Origin: CAYTSA01 sp964440345
GTDB lineage: Bacteria > Desulfobacterota > Desulfovibrionia > Desulfovibrionales > Desulfovibrionaceae
Length of the DNA stretch: 62,176 nucleotides
Assembly: GCA_964440345.1 (NCBI GenBank)
Contig: CAYTSA010000011.1
Location: forward strand, 1 to 62,176
Reading direction: 5' to 3'
Positions 34,837 to 42,606 of the stretch are shown piece after piece (positions within the stretch are counted from its first letter, which is position 1; each line of letters starts with the position of its first letter). The position numbers and the translations under genes are program-made. The notes under the pieces are model-generated. The model did not search any database. It worked only from the letters and a program-made list of their open reading frames with translations, and was not told where the DNA came from.

Positions 34837-35133
34837 ATGTGTAAAAATTGCGGTTGCGAAACAGGCAATGAAAGGCGGTTTCACATACACGAGCATAAGG
34901 GAGACAGAAATCACGAACACCTACATGAACACGAACACAGCCATATCCATGAACACACTCACGAGGACGGAACTACTCACACCCATGAACACGCGCATTT
35001 GCATCGCCACGCCCACGGTCATGCCCACGAACACGCAAAGCACCACGAGCATGAACACGGGCATGGCGCGCACAACCACAATACAGAGCACGCCCACGTT
35101 GAGAGCGACAGCCACAATCACTCCCATGGTTAG
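34837..35133 (+). CDS. Histidine-rich metal-binding protein like the HypB N terminus
   Basis: 98 residues. It opens MCKNCGCE, the Cys-x2-Cys-x-Cys motif found at the N terminus of the hydrogenase nickel-insertion GTPase HypB, and continues with a long run of His, Glu and Ala (dozens of histidines, mostly HEH, HAH and HTH). No GTPase domain follows before the stop, so this is an orphan version. By analogy with His-rich HypB proteins it probably binds or stores nickel (or zinc) in the cytoplasm. GGAG lies eight bases upstream of the ATG. tonB-exbB-exbD, 1 kb away and convergent, could supply such a metal, but that link is speculative. Confidence 0.8.
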   Translation: MCKNCGCETGNERRFHIHEHKGDRNHEHLHEHEHSHIHEHTHEDGTTHTHEHAHLHRHAHGHAHEHAKHHEHEHGHGAHNHNTEHAHVESDSHNHSHG

Positions 35134-35269
35134 CCGCCTGTTTTTCCAGCAAAGAGCACGTTCCAAGCAAGACCAGCAACGTCTTCGCTTCTGTACAGTT
35201 ACGTGTAGCGGGCGTCGCTGCTACTGATAAACAATCTTTCCAGCAACGACTCTGTTGGCTTCAAAACAA

Positions 35270-35310
35270 GCGTGGCGATTCAGGAAATCGAAACGCCACG
35301 CCTTTCCTTT
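35270..35310 (+). terminator. Probable terminator after the His-rich protein gene
   Basis: GCGTGGCG (35270-35277) and CGCCACGC (35294-35301) form a perfect 8-bp stem with a 16-base loop, followed by CTTTCCTTT. Confidence 0.5.
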
Positions 35311-35347
35311 GTGGGACGCTGCAGTGGTCCTAAATTTTTAGAAACAC

Positions 35348-35743
35348 CTACTTCCGCGTCGCAATAGCAAAAGCTTCGGCCCCAGAGAGCCGCACCTGGT
35401 CCATCACCTGGACCAGAAGCGCCAGTTTTACATCCTGGTCGGCCACGATGCGCACGGGCTGGCTCGCTTTGGCAGCGCCGGCGTTCTGCAGCGCCGTGCT
35501 CAGGTGTTCCAGGGCCACGTCCCTCTGGCCCAGGGCCACGGCGCCGGCGGCGGTCACGGACACAGTCAGGCCGTGGTCGCGCGCGGCTTCGGCCGTGGCC
35601 GAGGCGGGAAGATTCACGCGCAGGGCAGGGGGCGCGGCCAGGTGGAAGGTGAGCATGAAGAAGAGCAGCAGCAAAAAGACCACGTCCACCAGGGGCGCCA
35701 GGTCGATATGCGTGTGCCGGCGTTGGCGGCGCTCAAACTCCAT
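35348..35743 (-). CDS. exbD: Biopolymer transport protein ExbD
   Basis: 131 residues with one N-terminal membrane helix (LVDVVFLLLLFFMLTFHL) preceded by IDLAPLVDVVF, whose Asp is the conserved proton-path residue, and a periplasmic C-terminal domain. It energises TonB with ExbB. The gene overlaps exbB by 11 bp. Confidence 0.93.
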   Translation of the reverse strand: MEFERRQRRHTHIDLAPLVDVVFLLLLFFMLTFHLAAPPALRVNLPASATAEAARDHGLTVSVTAAGAVALGQRDVALEHLSTALQNAGAAKASQPVRIVADQDVKLALLVQVMDQVRLSGAEAFAIATRK

Positions 35744-36296
35744 TTCCCCGCTCCTTTGGTGTTTCCCTTTCGGCCAGCAGCTGGGCGGCCAGCTCCTTAA
35801 TGGTCAGCGATATCTCGTTGAGCAGGCCGTCCAGGTAGTGGAAGGCCACGTGCGCCGGGATGGAGACCATGAGCCCGGCCGCAGTGGTGAGCAGGGCCTC
35901 CCAGATGCCCTCGGCCAGCATGCCCGGCTCCACCTGGCTGCCGGCCGCGGCAATGACCTGAAAAGCCTGAATCATGCCCGTGACCGTGCCGGTGAGGCCG
36001 ATAAGCGGGGTGATGATCGAGATGAGGTTCAGGGCGCCCAGGCCGCGCTCCAGCTCGTGGACGGACCGCGTCCCGATCACAGCCAGCTGCTTTTCGTCCC
36101 GGCCCTCGTCTATGGCTTGGAGCAGGGGCGCAAATATTTGGGGAGGCGACTGCCGGACCTGGCGGTGGTCTGCGGACAGCCGGCTCAGCACCGCGCGGTA
36201 CTGCAGCAGCTTGTGCAACACCAGGCCCAGCGCGGCAACCGAGCAGAGTACGATGGGCCACATAAGGTAGCCGCCTTTGGCAAGAATATCCAGCAT
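35733..36296 (-). CDS. exbB: Biopolymer transport protein ExbB
   Basis: 187 residues, MotA/TolQ/ExbB family, three membrane helices (about 8-28, 95-115, 130-155). The conserved stretch LNLISIITPLIGLTGTVTGMIQAF and the following GIWEALLTTAAGLMVSIPA are typical. It begins 4 bp after the tonB stop and overlaps exbD; the three genes form one operon. Confidence 0.93.
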   Translation of the reverse strand: MLDILAKGGYLMWPIVLCSVAALGLVLHKLLQYRAVLSRLSADHRQVRQSPPQIFAPLLQAIDEGRDEKQLAVIGTRSVHELERGLGALNLISIITPLIGLTGTVTGMIQAFQVIAAAGSQVEPGMLAEGIWEALLTTAAGLMVSIPAHVAFHYLDGLLNEISLTIKELAAQLLAERETPKERGNGV

Positions 36297-36300
36297 GTTG

Positions 36301-37188
36301 TTACTCCTCTAGATTGAATACGATGGGCAGCAGCACCCGGCTGGCCACGGGCTGGCCGCCCCGCGTGGCTGGGTGGAAGCGCCATTGTTTTACTGCCCTT
36401 ACCGCCGGGTCCTCGAAACGGGAATGGCTGGACTCCGCCACCTCCACGGATTCGGGCCTCCCCTCTGCGTTGATAATAAGGCGCAGCAATACCCGGCCCT
36501 CCTGGCCCAGCCGTCTGGCCATTCGTGGATACTGCGGCAGGACGCGTTTGGCAAAGGCAGGGCCGACCACCTGGCCGGCGCTTGTGTGCGCTGAGGCGCC
36601 GATGGCGGTGTCTATTGGACCTGCGGGAATATCAGCCGGTGGGCTGGTCGGTGGGCTGGATGGGCGGGCGGCGGGAGCTTCCAGGGAAGAGGACGGTTGG
36701 TCAGCGGCCTGTTCTGAAATATGCGCCTCTGTTGCGCTGAGAGACTCTGCAGGGGCAGGCTCCGGCTCCGGTTCGGGGTCAGGCTTTGGTTCAGGCTGTG
36801 GCTCCGGCTCCGGTTCAGGCTGTGGCTCCGGCTCCGGTTCGGGCTGTGGCTCCGGCTCCGGTTCGGGCTGTGGCTCCGGCTCCGGTTCCGGCTCCGGTTC
36901 AGGCTGTGGCTTCGGTACGGGCATGGGTTCAGGGTTTGGTTCAGGCTGTGGCTCTGGTTCTGGGTCCATGGCAACAGGAAGGGCTTGTTCAGGGGCAATT
37001 TTCTGTTTTGCCGCAGCCATGTCAGCGGCTGGTGAATGCTTGGTTGAGGCGCTTTGAGCCTGCACATGGCCTTTGTGCCAGAACGCCACTGGCGCCGGCG
37101 CGAGAACCGGTGCGGCAGGGCGCCAAGGAACAGCAAGCAGCGCTGCATGCAAGGCAAAGGAGATGAGCAGGCCGGCCCACAGCGGCAT
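36301..37188 (-). CDS. tonB: TonB energy-transducing protein
   Basis: 295 residues: N-terminal membrane helix (about 4-21), a Pro-Glu/Pro-Gln rich periplasmic spacer (75-148) and the C-terminal TonB domain (about 208-292) with LPQYPRMARRLGQEGRVLLR and AVKQWRFHPA. It couples the proton-motive force to outer-membrane receptors, none of which is nearby, so the substrate is unknown. GAGGGC precedes the ATG. Confidence 0.93.
   Translation of the reverse strand: MPLWAGLLISFALHAALLAVPWRPAAPVLAPAPVAFWHKGHVQAQSASTKHSPAADMAAAKQKIAPEQALPVAMDPEPEPQPEPNPEPMPVPKPQPEPEPEPEPEPQPEPEPEPQPEPEPEPQPEPEPEPQPEPKPDPEPEPEPAPAESLSATEAHISEQAADQPSSSLEAPAARPSSPPTSPPADIPAGPIDTAIGASAHTSAGQVVGPAFAKRVLPQYPRMARRLGQEGRVLLRLIINAEGRPESVEVAESSHSRFEDPAVRAVKQWRFHPATRGGQPVASRVLLPIVFNLEE
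36745..36966 (-). repeat. Coding tandem repeat in tonB (PEPEPEPQ units)
   Basis: Codons 75-148 consist largely of an eight-residue unit PEPEPEPQ (24 bp), with about four near-identical copies in the middle and diverged copies at both sides. The low-complexity DNA may vary in length between strains, changing the reach of TonB across the periplasm. Confidence 0.8.
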
Positions 37189-37295
37189 GGTCAGGCCCTC
37201 TTTGCATATGATTTTTTAAAGCGTAGCACGGAAGGCGTTATGTCTTTTTCCTGCGCTATGGTCAAGTGAGCTGGTGCGCGGACGAATTGGTAGAA

Positions 37296-37490
37296 TTACT
37301 CGCGCGTGTTGAAGTGCCCGCAGTTTTCGCAGGAAAAGCTGTACCACATCCAGCTGTCGCCCTCGCGCTCCACATCCACTTCATTGGGATGCATGCAGTT
37401 GTCGCAGTGGACAATGATCTGCTTTTTCTTGGGGTTAAAATCGTATGTTTCTCCGCCGATGGTCACGCTTTCGGTAAATCCTTCTGACAT
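37296..37490 (-). CDS. Small zinc-ribbon-like protein (64 residues)
   Basis: Not assigned to a named family. Two Cys pairs, HCDNCMHPNEV and SFSCENCGHFNTRE, form a likely zinc ribbon; the N terminus is MSEGFTESVTIGGETYDF. ATG at 37490 is chosen because AGAGG lies seven bases upstream. It may be cotranscribed with the small gene 110 bp upstream. Confidence 0.7.
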   Translation of the reverse strand: MSEGFTESVTIGGETYDFNPKKKQIIVHCDNCMHPNEVDVEREGDSWMWYSFSCENCGHFNTRE

Positions 37491-37565
37491 ATGCAATCCT
37501 CTCGCATAATTGTTTTAACCGCCCGACAACTCACTGCCAGGGCAGTGTCGCTGGCAGACTATTGA

Positions 37566-37606
37566 TCCATGGAGCGAGCGTTCTCTCAACGCGAAAACGC
37601 GCTAGC
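37566..37606 (+). repeat. Interspersed repeat family, partial copy D (right end)
   Basis: Contains GGAGCGAGCG, CTCTCAACGCGAAAACGCGCT and the terminal CTAGC, as in copy C. The left half and the internal hairpin are missing. On the minus strand its terminal TAG is the stop codon of the small gene at 37602-37814. Confidence 0.65.
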
Positions 37607-37814
37607 TTACGATGAAGTATTTTCTGCCGCCGGCCTCGAAGACGCCTTCACCCGTCGGCTCTACCTCCACGCCGTTGCTGAGCCAATAGCCCAGGACGGT
37701 TTCGTAGCGCTGGCCGCTCATCTGCAAGACGTCTACACGCTTGGTTGCTTCATATTTCTTGCCGGAACTAGCGGCCACGGTGAAATTTTTCTCTGCAATT
37801 GTTTTAGTGAGCAT
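37602..37814 (-). CDS. Small hypothetical protein (70 residues)
   Basis: Not recognised. The sequence alternates polar and hydrophobic residues (FTVAASSGKKYEATKRVDVL, GVEVEPTGEGVFEAGGRKYF), suggesting a small beta-rich protein without Cys. A good AGGAG site seven bases before the ATG supports it as a gene. The stop codon lies inside the interspersed repeat, so the repeat may have replaced the original 3' end. Confidence 0.6.
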   Translation of the reverse strand: MLTKTIAEKNFTVAASSGKKYEATKRVDVLQMSGQRYETVLGYWLSNGVEVEPTGEGVFEAGGRKYFIVS

Positions 37815-38282
37815 ACACCTACTCCTGAACGAATCTTTGTGTTACTGTTCCAGGCTCAACAGCAACACAAGCGTACTACAGATTCCGGCTAAAGGCCATT
37901 GCAGAATAGTCCCCGTGCAGAATAGTCCCTTGATCCACCGCCTGAAAATTTAAAAAACCTCGCTACGTTCGGGAAACCAAACAAATAGATTGCGCACACA
38001 CGCATCTATACATTACCAATAAGGCGCCGCCGCCATGTCCCAAGGCGTCCTTCCATTTGCATACGAAAAAAGGCTTCCACGCCATGGTCAATGAAGCATC
38101 AAGACAGTGCATTAGGGCGGGCGGCCGCAAGGGCCGCCCCTGCACTGACGTATTGACGTAACGAATAGTACGGGTACTGACTTGCGCCCACTTCCTTCTG
38201 GCCTGTAGCCGGGTAGCCTGGCCAGCGCAGCCAGGCGGTGGATTCTGGTGGTCTCCTGAACATAGCGGCTGGAAACATGGCG
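37815..38282. other. Non-coding interval with short repeats
   Basis: No convincing gene. A 14-bp direct repeat TGCAGAATAGTCCC occurs at 37900-37913 and 37916-37929. A perfect hairpin GGGCGGCC/GGCCGCCC lies at 38119-38139 and resembles REP-type palindromes. Minus-strand frames through 37963-38286 and 38099-38458 look like chance translation of GC-rich DNA. Confidence 0.5.
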
Positions 38283-38453
38283 TCAATCCAGCCTTCCAGG
38301 CCGGGAATTTTGTAGCGTGCAGGTGTCCCCGGTAATGCCGTAGCGCCGGCGGCGAGCGGTCTCGGTTTCCAGGGGGGCGGTTTCCGGCCGTTCGCGGTCT
38401 TTCTGGCCGTACGTCTTTTCTGCTTTGTGTTTGTCGTCTGGCAACACGCCCAT
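38283..38453 (-). CDS. Small hypothetical protein (56 residues) following the GAF/PAS protein
   Basis: Not recognised. The predicted peptide is highly charged (DDKHKAEKTYGQKDRERPE, then ETARRRRYGITG). The ATG at 38453 starts one base after the stop of the upstream gene and has AAGGA eight bases before it, so translation from the same mRNA is plausible. The last 15 residues look less natural and the true 3' end may be altered. Confidence 0.45.
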   Translation of the reverse strand: MGVLPDDKHKAEKTYGQKDRERPETAPLETETARRRRYGITGDTCTLQNSRPGRLD

Positions 38454-38454
38454 A

Positions 38455-40182
38455 TCATGTGTCCTTTGCGCCGGTTGCGTCCTTGTCCTGGCTGGATTTG
38501 CCGATATCCACAATTTTGACGTCGCCGTCATAGTCCTTGGATTCATAGCGCGTGATGCCGGCCATGCGGCTGAGGATTTTGGACATGGTTTTCAAATTTT
38601 GCTCTATGACCGTGGCGTCTTCGGCTGCGGCTTTGAGCACGGCCGGCGGGATATCCTCTTCGTTCAGGTCCTCGGCCAGCATCTGGGCCCGGCCCAGGGC
38701 GGCAAACAGGGGCGAATTCAGCTCGTGCGCCGCTGCGCCGGCCATTTCCAGCACGCCCTGCAGTTTTTCACGGGCGGCGTGCTCTTCGGCCAGCTGTACC
38801 CGGTCGGTCATGTCGCGGATGAAGACCACGACATAGTCTATGGCCTCTCCCCCGTGCACTGTCACCGGCGACAATGTCAGCTCCAGATGGGCTGTCTTTC
38901 CTCCGCGCTCCAGCAGCCGGTTGAAGACCATGGCCCGTTTCTCTCGCTTCACTTCCTCCACCGGACATTCTTCACTGGTCAGATAGGGCATTATCTCCGT
39001 ACATTTTCTCCCCAGCAGGTTTGGTTCCTCCACGCCGGAATCCTTGAGGAACCGGGCGTTGACCATCATTATGCGGCCGTCATTGTCCAGCACCAGCAGC
39101 CCGGCGGCCATGCCGTCGAGCACGTGCTGCAGAAACGCCTCTTGCTGCTCCATGGCGGTAACCAAGTTGGCCATGCGTTCGGCGTCCCGGGCGTTCTGGA
39201 TGGCCTGCCCGGCCTGTTCGGCCACGGCCATGGAGAAATTGATTTCCGCCTTGCCAAAGGATTGCTTTTCGGCGGAAAGCAGCCGCAGCACGCCGAGGAT
39301 ACGGCCCGAGACCATGATAGGCGCGGCCAGAATGGAGGCCACCCCTTCGCGTTCTGTCGCCTCGGGGTATTGGTTGCGGGGGTCTTGAACCGCGTCCTCC
39401 ATGATCACAGGTTCTCCCTGCAGGGCTCGCAGAGTGGATATTTCGTCGTCTATGGAGCCGCGCTGCAAATACTCATCGGCCAGGCCGTGGGCTGCAGTCA
39501 GGTCCAGATGTCGGCGCGTAGGGTCAAACAGGCGCATGGTGCAGCCTTTGATCTGCATGACCGCGGGCAGGCGTTTGACCACGGCGTCGAGCACCTGGTC
39601 CAGCCCGCGGGTGGAGCTGACGATCTTGGCCAGTTCATACAAGGCGGTGAAGTAAGTGAGTTGCCGGACATGCCGGCTGTAAGCCCGGGCGTTGGCAGTG
39701 GCTATGCCGCACTGCTCAGCCAAGGCTGCGGCAAAGTCGGCTTCAGCCGGTTCAAATTCCCGCCGGGTCTTGCTCAGCAGCCGCAACACGCCCATGATTT
39801 CGCCCTGGTTGACTATGGGCGCAGCCAATATGGACTGCACGCCTTCTTTGCGCAGTTCGTCCCGGTAGTGGACCTGGGGGTGGTCCGGCGCGTCTGCGAT
39901 GATCACAGGCTTGCCGGCCAGGGCCATGGATACGGACTTTTCGTCGTCCACGGGCCCCCGCTCCAGGTATTCCTCGGATAAGCCGCTGGCGGCGGCCAGG
40001 AGCAGTTTTTTGCGGTCCGTGTCCAGCAGCCGGATGGTTACCCCGTCCACCCCCATGACCTCGGCCATTTCGTCCAGAATGAGCCCGAACACTTCGTCCA
40101 CGTCCAGGGTGGAGGTAACCATGCGCGTGACCCGCTGAAACAGGGCCAGATACGTGTGGTCGCGTGTGGACTGCGGGTTCAT
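38455..40182 (-). CDS. GAF-GAF-PAS sensor protein with HisKA domain but no ATPase domain
   Basis: 575 residues. Two GAF domains repeat the same pattern (SILAAPIVNQGEIMGVLRLL near 120 and SILAAPIMVSGRILGVLRLL near 285), followed by a PAS domain (about 345-460; GLLVLDNDGRIMMVNARF) and an H-box, GAAAHELNSPLFAALGRAQ, near residue 485. The protein stops about 85 residues after the H-box, and no N, G1 or G2 box of a HATPase_c domain follows in any frame. It therefore cannot autophosphorylate alone. It may be a truncated kinase or one phosphorylated by a partner. No membrane segment. Confidence 0.83.
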   Translation of the reverse strand: MNPQSTRDHTYLALFQRVTRMVTSTLDVDEVFGLILDEMAEVMGVDGVTIRLLDTDRKKLLLAAASGLSEEYLERGPVDDEKSVSMALAGKPVIIADAPDHPQVHYRDELRKEGVQSILAAPIVNQGEIMGVLRLLSKTRREFEPAEADFAAALAEQCGIATANARAYSRHVRQLTYFTALYELAKIVSSTRGLDQVLDAVVKRLPAVMQIKGCTMRLFDPTRRHLDLTAAHGLADEYLQRGSIDDEISTLRALQGEPVIMEDAVQDPRNQYPEATEREGVASILAAPIMVSGRILGVLRLLSAEKQSFGKAEINFSMAVAEQAGQAIQNARDAERMANLVTAMEQQEAFLQHVLDGMAAGLLVLDNDGRIMMVNARFLKDSGVEEPNLLGRKCTEIMPYLTSEECPVEEVKREKRAMVFNRLLERGGKTAHLELTLSPVTVHGGEAIDYVVVFIRDMTDRVQLAEEHAAREKLQGVLEMAGAAAHELNSPLFAALGRAQMLAEDLNEEDIPPAVLKAAAEDATVIEQNLKTMSKILSRMAGITRYESKDYDGDVKIVDIGKSSQDKDATGAKDT

Positions 40183-40191
40183 GATGACTCC

Positions 40192-41577
40192 TCAGCTTTC
40201 TAAAAAAGTAGTGAACGCCAGCACCGTAGCGTAAACGTCGGCCTTGGAAACCAACTCAAAGGGCGAATGCATGGACAGCACCGCCGGGCCGCAGTCTATG
40301 ATGTCCATGCCGTACACAGCCAAGTGCTTGGCCACGGTGCCGCCGCCGCCGCTGTCCACCTTGCCCAGCTCGGCCATTTGCCAGGGCACGCCGGCCGAGT
40401 TGAGCACGTTGCGCAGCCAGCCCACGTACTCCGCGTCTGCGTCGTTGGCCATGTACTTGCCCCCGTGCCCGGTGAATTTGCAGAAGCAGGGACCGTAGCC
40501 CATGTACGCGGCGTTGAGTTTTTCATGCAAGTCCTGGTAATCCGGATCCACTGCGGCGTGCACGTCCGAGGAAATGGCCTTGGCGTTCTGAAACATCTGC
40601 GAAAGCTTGGCTGACGGGTCCCACGTTTCGGCGAGCTCTTCCAGGCAGTACTCCATGAACATGGACTTGGCGCCGGTGGCGCCGTCCGAACCGGTTTCCT
40701 CCTTGTCCCAGAATATGGCGACCTGGGAGTACTCCGGTTCGCTTGCCCGCAGCATGGCTTCTAGCCCGCAGAAAACGCAGACCCGGTCGTCCTGGCCGTA
40801 GCCGCCCAAAAGCGAGCCGTCCAGGCCCACGGTTCTGGCTGGACCGGCGGGTACGGCCTGCAACTCGGCAGAGTACAGGTCTTCCTCGGTAACGCCGTAT
40901 TTTTCGTGCAACAGCTGCAGCACCCGCTGTTTTACCGGCTTGTCAATTTTCGCGTCCTCGTCAAAGGATTTGGGATCAGGCGCGTGGCCGATGACGACAT
41001 TCAGCTTTTCTCCCTCAAAGGCCTCGGACACTTTGCGCTCGTTTTGCTTCTTGGCCAGATGGGGCAGCAGGTCCGGCACGGTGAAGACAGGCTCTGACGG
41101 GTCTTCGCCCAACGTTACGGGCACGGTTTCCCCGTCGGCCTTGATCACCACGCCGTGCAAGGCCAGGGGGCGGGCCAGCCATTGGTATTTGCGAATGCCC
41201 CCGTAGTAGTGGGTCTTGGCCTGGCCGACGCCGGCTTCTTCGGTGAGAGGGCGCTGCTTCAGGTCCAGCCGCGGGGTGTCGCCGTGGGCGCCGATAAGTC
41301 GAAACCCTTCGCGTAGCGGTCTTTTGCCCCGTCGGGCCAGAAGCACGGTTTTGCCGCGAAAGGCCCGCATGAAATTACCGGAAGCCGGGTCCTCGGAAAA
41401 GCCAGCGGCTGTGGCCTTTTCCAGCACATAGTCCACAGTTTCACGCTCTGTCTTGCACGCGCTCAAAAACTCCAGGTAGCGCCTGGCCATTTCGTCCATG
41501 GCGGCTGTATGTTCCTGGGAGCCGTAAACCTCCCAGCAGCTTTTGGGTTTGAATTCCAGGCTATTTTCCTGAGGCAT
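40192..41577 (-). CDS. M18 family aspartyl aminopeptidase
   Basis: 461 residues. The cytosolic zinc aminopeptidase family M18 is shown by LIGAHGDTPRLDLK, YYGGIRKYQWLARPLALHG, GYGQDDRVCVFCGLEA, AIFWDKEETGSDGATG and SSDVHAAVDPDY, which carry the metal ligands and catalytic Glu. It follows the uxs-like gene by 9 bp and precedes the GAF/PAS gene by 9 bp, so all three may share an mRNA without obvious functional link. Confidence 0.93.
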   Translation of the reverse strand: MPQENSLEFKPKSCWEVYGSQEHTAAMDEMARRYLEFLSACKTERETVDYVLEKATAAGFSEDPASGNFMRAFRGKTVLLARRGKRPLREGFRLIGAHGDTPRLDLKQRPLTEEAGVGQAKTHYYGGIRKYQWLARPLALHGVVIKADGETVPVTLGEDPSEPVFTVPDLLPHLAKKQNERKVSEAFEGEKLNVVIGHAPDPKSFDEDAKIDKPVKQRVLQLLHEKYGVTEEDLYSAELQAVPAGPARTVGLDGSLLGGYGQDDRVCVFCGLEAMLRASEPEYSQVAIFWDKEETGSDGATGAKSMFMEYCLEELAETWDPSAKLSQMFQNAKAISSDVHAAVDPDYQDLHEKLNAAYMGYGPCFCKFTGHGGKYMANDADAEYVGWLRNVLNSAGVPWQMAELGKVDSGGGGTVAKHLAVYGMDIIDCGPAVLSMHSPFELVSKADVYATVLAFTTFLES

Positions 41578-41586
41578 ACGATGTCC

Positions 41587-42582
41587 TTATGTAGGGTCTG
41601 CGCCCTCTTCCACGCGTTGCTGCAGCAGTGCGTCGAAGTAGGCGATGGTTTTGGTCAAACCGTCGCGGATGTCCGTCAGCGGCTCCCAGTCCATGGCCTG
41701 TTTGGCCAGGCTTATGTCCGGCCGGCGGCGGCGCGGGTCGTCCCGGGGCAGTTCCTTGAAGCCAAGGGTGGATTTGGAGCCGGTCAATTCGATGATGAGT
41801 TCGGCCAGCTCCTTGATGGACCGTTCTGAAGGGTTGCCCAGGTTCACAGGGCCGGTGAAGCCGGCCGGCGTATGCATGAGCCGGAGCATGCCTTCCACCA
41901 GATCATCCACATAACAGAAAGAGCGCGTTTGCGAGCCGTCGCCATAGATGGTGATTGGCTTGTTTTGCAGGGCCTGAAGGATGAAGTTGGACACCACGCG
42001 GCCGTCGTTGGGGTGCATGTTGGGGCCGTAGGTATTGAAAATGCGGGCTATTTTGATCTCCAGATCATGCTGGCGCCGGTAGTCGAAAAAGAGCGTTTCC
42101 GCGCAGCGCTTGCCTTCGTCGTAGCAGGACCGCGGCCCGATGGGGTTGACGCGGCCCCAGTAGTCCTCGCTTTGGGGGTGGATCTCGGGGTCGCCGTACA
42201 CCTCGCTGGTGGAAGCCTGCAGAATGCGGGCTTTGGTCCGCTTGGCCAGACCAAGCATGTTGATGGAGCCGTGGACGCAGGTTTTGGTGGTCTGCACCGG
42301 GTCGAACTGGTAGTGGATGGGCGAGGCCGGGCAGGCCAGATTGTATATCTCATCCACCTCTACATACAGCGGAAAGGTGATGTCGTGGCGCATGACCTCA
42401 AAGCGTGGATGGTCCAACAGCTCTTGAACGTTGGTGCGCGATCCGGTGAAGTAGTTGTCCAGGCAGAGTACCTCTGCGCCGCGTTCCAGCAAGCGTTTAC
42501 ACAGGTGGGAGCCTATGAAGCCGGCCCCGCCGGTAATGAGTATGCGCTTTCGCGCCAATTCCTTGAATTCGCCTGATTGCAT
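41587..42582 (-). CDS. uxs: NAD-dependent sugar-nucleotide SDR, probably UDP-glucuronate decarboxylase
   Basis: 331 residues of the extended SDR family: ILITGGAGFIGSHLCKRLLE at the N terminus for NAD, LACPASPIHYQFDP, STSEVYGDPEIHPQ, GPRSCYDEGKRCAET with the catalytic Tyr and Lys, and RIFNTYGPNMHPNDGRVVSNF. This set is typical of UDP-xylose synthase, forming UDP-xylose from UDP-glucuronate for envelope polysaccharides. A related epimerase/dehydratase cannot be excluded. Confidence 0.88.
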   Translation of the reverse strand: MQSGEFKELARKRILITGGAGFIGSHLCKRLLERGAEVLCLDNYFTGSRTNVQELLDHPRFEVMRHDITFPLYVEVDEIYNLACPASPIHYQFDPVQTTKTCVHGSINMLGLAKRTKARILQASTSEVYGDPEIHPQSEDYWGRVNPIGPRSCYDEGKRCAETLFFDYRRQHDLEIKIARIFNTYGPNMHPNDGRVVSNFILQALQNKPITIYGDGSQTRSFCYVDDLVEGMLRLMHTPAGFTGPVNLGNPSERSIKELAELIIELTGSKSTLGFKELPRDDPRRRRPDISLAKQAMDWEPLTDIRDGLTKTIAYFDALLQQRVEEGADPT

Positions 42583-42606
42583 GAGGGGTGTTCTCCTTAT
42601 GGCAGG

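Noticed and set aside
38099..38458. 119-codon minus-strand frame beyond the GAF/PAS gene
   Set aside because: No ribosome binding site, no family signal, runs through a REP-like hairpin, and overlaps a better-supported small frame.
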